A stretch of 64,000 nt of DNA from Diadophis punctatus similis (taxonomy: Eukaryota > Chordata > Lepidosauria > Squamata > Dipsadidae). Both the position numbers and the translations under genes were made by a program. Positions 58,286-64,000 of this stretch are shown piece by piece. Below the pieces are notes generated by a model, which was given only the letters and a program-made list of their open reading frames with translations, had not been told where the DNA came from and ran no database searches. Numbering within the stretch: position 1 is the stretch's first letter; each line of letters opens with the position of its first letter. The stretch is from positions 41,919,720-41,983,719 of the forward strand of contig JALIGW010000002.1 of the NCBI GenBank assembly GCA_023053685.1, written 5' to 3'.

Positions 58286-58417
58286 TTATTATTCTATGAC
58301 CATAGAGCTGCTGCAATGTTTGTAAGTGCAAGAAACAGTCGTAAGACAATTTTTTCTATGCCATTGTAACTTCAAACATTCACTAAATGAATGGATGTAA
58401 ATTGAGGACTACCTGTA

Positions 58418-59839
58418 TTTGAAATTTGGCAAATGGATTAGTCTATTGCCCCCCGAAATATACATGTTTGAAAGCATGAAGTAACCATTAAGTATTCTCA
58501 TATGGGCTACTATATTCTTAGAACATTGGAAATGTAGGATAGGGTTCCACATTATACCATATTACATATCTCCCCAATCTTGTAATGTTGGCAGTGAGAT
58601 CTGCTTGGAAATTCTGCTTATGTTTACCTAAATGCAAATGGAACTTTCTTAATTATGGATTTATGTGACCTGCTTTCAATAAGAACATATCAGTCTACCT
58701 TTCACTAATTTTATGAGGTACAGATAGTTGTCCTTTTCCTTATGTTTGTATAATCACATTAGATTCTAAAAGGAAACAAAAATCTTATCGAATGGATAGA
58801 ATATAAAACAATATCTAACTTTGGCATAAGCTTTTACCACTCTCCCCCCCCCCCCAATGCTGAGCTTTTTCTAAGGAAATCTGACCTTACTTTTCCAGAT
58901 AAGGAATTCCCATGAAACCATTAAACGTTTTAAAGCTTCCATTCTTCGGTCAAGGCAAAGATGTTCCTTTTCTCAGAAAGTAAAAGTTTTGAACAAGGTG
59001 GATTCCTCCATTGTATGTTTTGCTTGACACCTATTACTGTGAATTAAAAATAGTGAAAGAAATCCAACTAGTAGAGATGGCTTTCAGATGGCATTCAGAC
59101 CTTTAATGAATTGATCAGAATGAGTTGAACAAACCTTTCAATTGCACAGACCTGCTGATAACAATGAATTCTTTGCAGTTCATCCCTGGGGTATGACAAA
59201 GTCTCTAAGTAGCAAAAATTAAAGTGCTTGAATACACTGCAGATACAATAAAACCTCTTGGACTGAGTTTTGAACTCAGCCAGATTAGATGGTTGATGCT
59301 TATCTAAAACTAATGTAATTCAATTCTGCTTTTCAAATTGGTATCAATTATAGAAGAAGTTGGCCTAGCTTTGTTGTATCTCACTGACACTTTCCTTAAA
59401 TGAAAACAAAATAAGTTCACAAGACACATTCCCAGAATCCATCACACCCAGAGCAAAAAACAAACAAACAGTACAGCTATTATACTTCTGTGACATTATG
59501 AAGGAGTCAGTTCCCAAGTACCAAAAATTAAATTTATGATGTGGAAATCCATAATTGTTGTTGTTCTAATAAGGTTTTAGAATTGTATGCTGTGTCTGCT
59601 GCACTTTAAAAGAACATAAAGATCTGCATGTAATGAATAAGAAAATGAGATGCAAGCAATGGAAAATAAGATTATGATGTAATTGCAGCACCTTCACAGT
59701 GATTTGTATGAGACCGAAGAAAAATTAATTCTCACTTATAACAGTTATAACAACTGTCAAAAATAGAAATTTGGCTTTTTGCTATTTAACTGGACTGCAT
59801 TTCATTATTTTATTAGACACCAAAACCAAAGGACTCCTT
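58418..59839. other. Unique non-coding sequence
   Basis: AT-rich with a poly-C run near 58845. No recognised gene or repeat. Confidence 0.4.
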
Positions 59840-60007
59840 GAAGATAAGATAAGATAACCTTTATAGTCATTTTTTACTGTGAACACACTGGCACACATTA
59901 AAAATGAATTTCTGTTGCCTGCTCTCAAAAGAAAGTATATATCTATCTATACACATACATAAAGCATATATACACATGGTATATATACATGTACATGTAC
60001 ATATCGG

Positions 60008-60040
<33 letters not shown>

Positions 60041-60470
60041 CGGTATACTTTAACAAATCCATAATCCCTTGCGGGGTGGAGTCTGAGAAACTGAATGGAA
60101 CTGAGTGTTTACTGGCTGGATGCCCTTCCTGTCGCCAATGCGTAGTTTTTTTCAGATCATATATATAATCTGCTGAAAAAACCAGGAAGGGCATCCAGCT
60201 AGTAAACCAGACAGTAATGCAATATGACAGGATGCTCTTAATTGTCCTTCTATAGAAAGTGATAAGGACAGGGAAAGGAAGATGTACTTTTCTCATGAAA
60301 CACAGAAAATGCAGGTGCTGCTGTGCCCGCTTCACCAGTGTCTCATTGTTGAAGAGAGGGTGGTAGCGTGAGAAGTAGAAGTAGGCCCAGGATATGAGAT
60401 ATTTTGGTTCATGTTCCTCAAAGCTCTGTAGCTGACCCTCATCCATTTATTTTCTTTCAGTTAAAGTTCC
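59840..60470 (-). mobile_element. LINE fragment (Rex/L2-like) with (AAGAT)n-type tail
   Basis: Minus-strand frame 59943-60446 includes NNETLVKRAQQHLHFLCFMR and FYRRTIKSILSYCITVWF, a conserved segment after the RT domain of such LINEs. Toward 59840 the sequence becomes a 3' tail 'gactataaaggttatcttat' with (TCTTA)n. A (TATACATA)n expansion lies between, at about 59940-60045. Dead copy. Confidence 0.72.
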
Positions 60471-61468
60471 CTTTGTTGAGATGTCACAAACATAAAGTGA
60501 CAAGAGTGCAGAGAACCATTTTGGTATCTAAAACCACAGTTTAGCATTAATAGTACTGTTGTCATTGTTAGTTTCTGACTGACTTAGAGAAGTCATATCA
60601 ATGTTGACAAATTTAGAGTTAGAGTTAGTGCTATGCCAAATATTTTGTATTCATTTTTGGTGGGGTGGGAGTTCTCTACAATTATTAGTATACTGACTAT
60701 AGTTTATATCAGGAAAATGCCCATGAGGAAAGAAATGTCTTTTCAAAATTCACCATGCTCAAGCAAACTAAGTATCCTTTAATAAATGTCATCCCTCATT
60801 GATTGATTAGCCACTCCAACTGAATCCTGACTGCATTAAGTGATTCTGATCAACTTAAACATGGCAGAGTCAGGGTATGAGTCATAACCTTGCATAGATT
60901 TTGACAATATTGCTGTAGGACACACTACATTTATTTTTTTAAATTTTCCTGTTTGCATTATCATTTTTTTTTATTTCGAAGAGTGCAAGAGGACTTTTGC
61001 TTCAATTTATCTTTTATTATTAGTTCTCTGTTCTGTAATTACAATGTATCTTATTTCTTTACCTCAGAATGAAATGGAGGTGAGCCTCATATATTTCAGT
61101 GTCATGCATCATTTCATGCATTGGAGATATAATACTATTACTGAATGACTTGTTAGAAAAGATATATTTAATGTAACCAGGTGCATTGGCTTTGAATTTG
61201 ACAACGTATCTATGCAATTGACATAACATGGAATGAAGAACAGAGCACTACCTTGTTTCTTATGATCTTCCTTGAAATAGTTTATATGCCATCTAATGTC
61301 CACTCTAGTGAGATTGCAGCAGTATTAAAAATGAAAATGTTTCCTTGGTATAAACCTTGCTATAAGCCAGCTGAACAGCCACTTGCAGTGTGGCAAACTT
61401 TATTCCATTTTCTGAAACGTTTGACAAAAACAGTTGGTTTTATTTTAAGATGCTTCAGATTTTGGATA
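60471..61468. other. Unique non-coding sequence
   Basis: AT-rich DNA, no recognised feature. Confidence 0.4.
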
Positions 61469-61476
61469 CCTTAGAT

Positions 61477-61612
61477 CAGTGTTTCCCAACCTTGGCAACT
61501 TGAAGATGTCTGGACTTCAACTCCCAGAATTCCCCAGCCAGAGAATGCTGGCTGGGGAATTCTGGGAGTTGAAGTCCAGACATCTTCAAGTTGTCAAGGT
61601 TGGGAAACACTG
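61477..61612. mobile_element. hAT fold-back MITE (136 bp), near-perfect palindrome
   Basis: Perfect 8-bp duplication ccttagat (61469-61476 and 61613-61620). Two arms of 65 bases with a single visible mismatch surround a six-base centre (agaatg). Ends 'cagtgtttcccaaccttgg'. Transcribed from either side it would give one long hairpin. Best preserved member of the family seen at 9.0, 39.2 and 41.7 kb. Confidence 0.97.
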
Positions 61613-61807
61613 CCTTAGATATTACCCTGAAACAAAAAGAGTGAAGACAATAGTTAAATTGGAAATATACCAATGGGTTTGAAAAAAACTTAGTTGAGCC
61701 TATTTTAAGCCATTTGATCATTGGAATTAAAGCAGTTTTTAAGTTTTGTTAAAAAGATGGAAGACAGTTTTTACAATCTGAGTAACTCAATTCTTCTCAT
61801 CCACGCT

Positions 61808-61965
61808 CAGCCATGCAACCTCCTTAGTCAACTTGGATCAGTCACTCTCCCTCAGCTTAATTTACCTTCCAGGGTTGTTGAGAAACAAAATGATAGGAAG
61901 AAAGCTATATGCACATCTCTTTTTTCCCCTCTCAAGGCAAAGTATAAAACTAACAAATAAGTAAC
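61808..61965 (+). mobile_element. MIR/CORE-like SINE fragment
   Basis: 'tcaacttggatcagtcactc' and 'taccttccagggttgttgag' match the middle of the tRNA-derived SINE, followed by 'aaggcaaagtataaaactaa', a diverged tail. The tRNA head is absent. Confidence 0.6.
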
Positions 61966-62053
61966 ATAGTTAAGTAAATAATCAATGCCAATGCTGGTGA
62001 GATAACTAGTCTTAAAAAGTCTGCCGAAAAACTTGTAAAGCAATCAAAGAACA

Positions 62054-62164
62054 TACACACACACACACACACACACTCTCTCACACACACACGTATGTAT
62101 GTATGTATGTATGTATGTATGTATGTATGTATGTATGTATGTATGTATGTATGTATGTATGTAT
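62054..62164. repeat. (CA)n-(GTAT)n microsatellite
   Basis: CA run with a CTCTCT interruption to about 62091, then about 18 GTAT units. Confidence 0.97.
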
Positions 62165-62252
62165 AGATTATGAGAGAGAGAGGTATTAGATATATCTATG
62201 GGTATGTCATTCATACCAGTCACATATATAGTCTTTGGGATAATGGAATCTT

Positions 62253-62605
<353 letters not shown>

Positions 62606-63410
62606 CAAGAAGGGAGGGTCTGGAATTTAGCTAGGAGCTTGAAGGATTTCTAAACAAATACTAAACAGAAAATGTTACACACATAACTGAATTGTGTCTT
62701 AGTGATTACAATAAATCTATTATACATATATCAAACTCACTGTTCCTACATGAGTTATGAAATATTCTTCTATCTAAAAAGATTGTCTTTGTCAATTCCT
62801 TTGGGGTGGAGAGTAAGAGCCCATACACATATCTTTGCTTATGATTAAAATATAATTTCAAAATGGTTAATGGTCTGTGTAACTATTTCAGAAGAGGCTC
62901 CATTTCTTAAGCAAAGAAAAATAAAATCTCATCAGAAGACTCCTCCTTAACAAATGCAGTTGAGCTCACCTTCATGCCTGGTTCCCCACTGTATCCCAAA
63001 TGGCTTGGAGACATGCAAGTTACAGATATCTTATCCAAACAACATTTTCTAATCACCCCCCCCCCCAAAAAAAAACAACCCAGTTTAGGCAATGAGATGT
63101 CTGATGCAAGGGTTATCTTCTGAACTACTTTTTATGACTCTTGGAGCCTTCACTGATCTAGTGATCTGTTGTCCAAGTTGTGATGATGAAATCACCTGAA
63201 CATCTGGCCAGCAATGTACATCTGGAACAAGGAAGGATGAGGGAGTAAAAGGTGATTGAGGAAACCATAAGAACCACCCTCCTATAATCTGAAAAATAGT
63301 TATATCTATCATCCATATTTTAATAAACATCAATCTTGCATAAGATAACATTGAAAGGTTCATCTTATGATTTCTTTTAGGTCTCTCTTTCTGTACCTTT
63401 TCTTTTTTTC
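62606..63410. other. Unique non-coding sequence
   Basis: AT-rich, with a poly-C/poly-A junction near 63055-63075. No recognised gene. Confidence 0.4.
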
Positions 63411-63482
63411 TCCTTCCTTCCTTCCTTCCTTCCTTCCTTCCTTCCTTCCTTCCTTCCTTCCTTCCTTCCTTCCTTCCTTCCC
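63411..63482. repeat. (TTCC)n microsatellite
   Basis: About 17 TTCC units preceded by a T-rich run. Confidence 0.97.
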
Positions 63483-63584
63483 CTTTATTAATTGGGGTTA
63501 GTTGGTATTTTTATGTTATTTGTAAAACCTTTAATAAAATGTATTTTAAAAATATCCAGGCCTTCAGTTATGTATGATTTTAAC

Positions 63585-63816
63585 AATAGCAATAGCACTT
63601 AGCAATAGCACTTAGACTTATATACTGCTTCATAGTGCTTTACAGCCCTCTCTAAGCGGTTTACAGAGTTCAGCATATTGCCCCCAACAATCTGGGTCCT
63701 CATTTTACCGACCTCGGAAGGATGGAAGGCTGAATCAAACTTGAGCCGGTGAGATTTGAACAGCTGAACTGCTGAACTGCAGTGCTGCATTTTAACCACT
63801 GCGCCACCTCGGCTCA
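63585..63816 (-). mobile_element. Sauria-type SINE, full length
   Basis: Tail region has the block 'agcaatagcacttag' duplicated (63588-63617), then 'ctctctaagcggtttacaga', 'gaaggatggaaggctgaatc' and head 'actgcgccacctcggctca' ending 63816. Well preserved. Confidence 0.95.
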
Positions 63817-64000
63817 TAATAACAACCATCTTGAATTGCACCCAGAAGAAGACAATGCATAATAATACTCTGTGTGCAACACTCCCTCCCCAAAACTTTG
63901 GAGGTAGCTCCTTCCCCCAACCGTATCCCTCCCCCATGAACATTCAGGCTCTCCTTCCCAAAATTATATTGGTGGAGAGGATTCTTGACTCATTGGATAG

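Larger units (their letters stand above)
57608..58415. mobile_element. Tc1/mariner-type MITE, split by nested insertions
   Basis: Ends 'ctggtagtcctctacttatg' and 'aattgaggactacctg' are inverted and flanked by TA on both sides (57606-57607, 58416-58417). The repeated 'ttgttaagtgaatc' words inside are typical of an abundant squamate repeat. Sequence from about 57875 to 58293 is foreign: a LINE end that itself holds a hAT MITE. Confidence 0.82.

Noticed and set aside
63483..63560. L1-like 3' end after the (TTCC)n run
   Set aside because: 'cctttaataaaatgtatttt' is suggestive but too short to assign to a family.

Overview
The window is a gene-poor, repeat-rich stretch of a squamate reptile nuclear genome, most likely a snake. 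The evidence is eight copies of a tRNA-derived Sauria-type SINE, a BovB (RTE) LINE 3' end, CR1, L2-like and R4-like LINE fragments, dozens of hAT-type miniature transposons with reptile-style ends, and an AATAG microsatellite sitting on the 3' tail of a LINE, a pattern known from snakes. Unique DNA is AT-rich. I find no host protein-coding gene, rRNA or free tRNA gene. The only long credible coding frame belongs to a retrotransposon.

Layout. 0-12 kb: a CR1 LINE split by a hAT MITE (1.4-2.7 kb), a probable solo LTR (4.2-4.4 kb), SINE pieces (5.6-6.1 kb), a LINE tail carrying (AATAG)n (7.6-7.9 kb), a 519-bp hAT MITE (8.5-9.0 kb) and a large compound microsatellite (10.9-11.2 kb). 12-22 kb: mostly unique DNA, with a fold-back repeat (12.1 kb), (TTTA)n (14.2 kb), a SINE joined to a MITE (17.2-17.7 kb) and an L2-like LINE 3' end (19.2-19.6 kb). 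22-30 kb: a GC-rich hAT MITE, an R4-like LINE ruin, a SINE, a SPIN-like hAT element, a Charlie-like hAT element and a block of unique sequence with homeodomain-like AT motifs. 30.06-33.45 kb: a GC- and CpG-rich, 3'-truncated DIRS-like tyrosine-recombinase retrotransposon on the minus strand with an intact gag frame, flanked by perfect 55-bp direct repeats. 33.5-47 kb: more hAT MITEs, SINEs, LINE remains and very long microsatellites. One SINE-led insertion here is flanked by 60-bp direct repeats. 47-64 kb: further hAT MITEs with perfect 8-bp target duplications, a BovB tail, a fold-back MITE split by LINE, SINE and triplet repeats (53.5-54.6 kb), an 85-bp-arm palindrome inside a MITE (55.7-56.2 kb), a three-level nest of transposons (57.6-58.4 kb) and tetranucleotide arrays (62-63.5 kb).

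No host pathway can be described. The story is of mobile elements: autonomous LINEs (CR1, L2-like, R4-like, BovB) whose machinery probably mobilised the SINEs, repeated waves of non-autonomous hAT transposition whose 8-bp duplications are still readable, and one apparently young DIRS-like insertion. Family names rest on my recognition of consensus motifs, not on a database search, so clade labels, especially for LINE fragments, are tentative.
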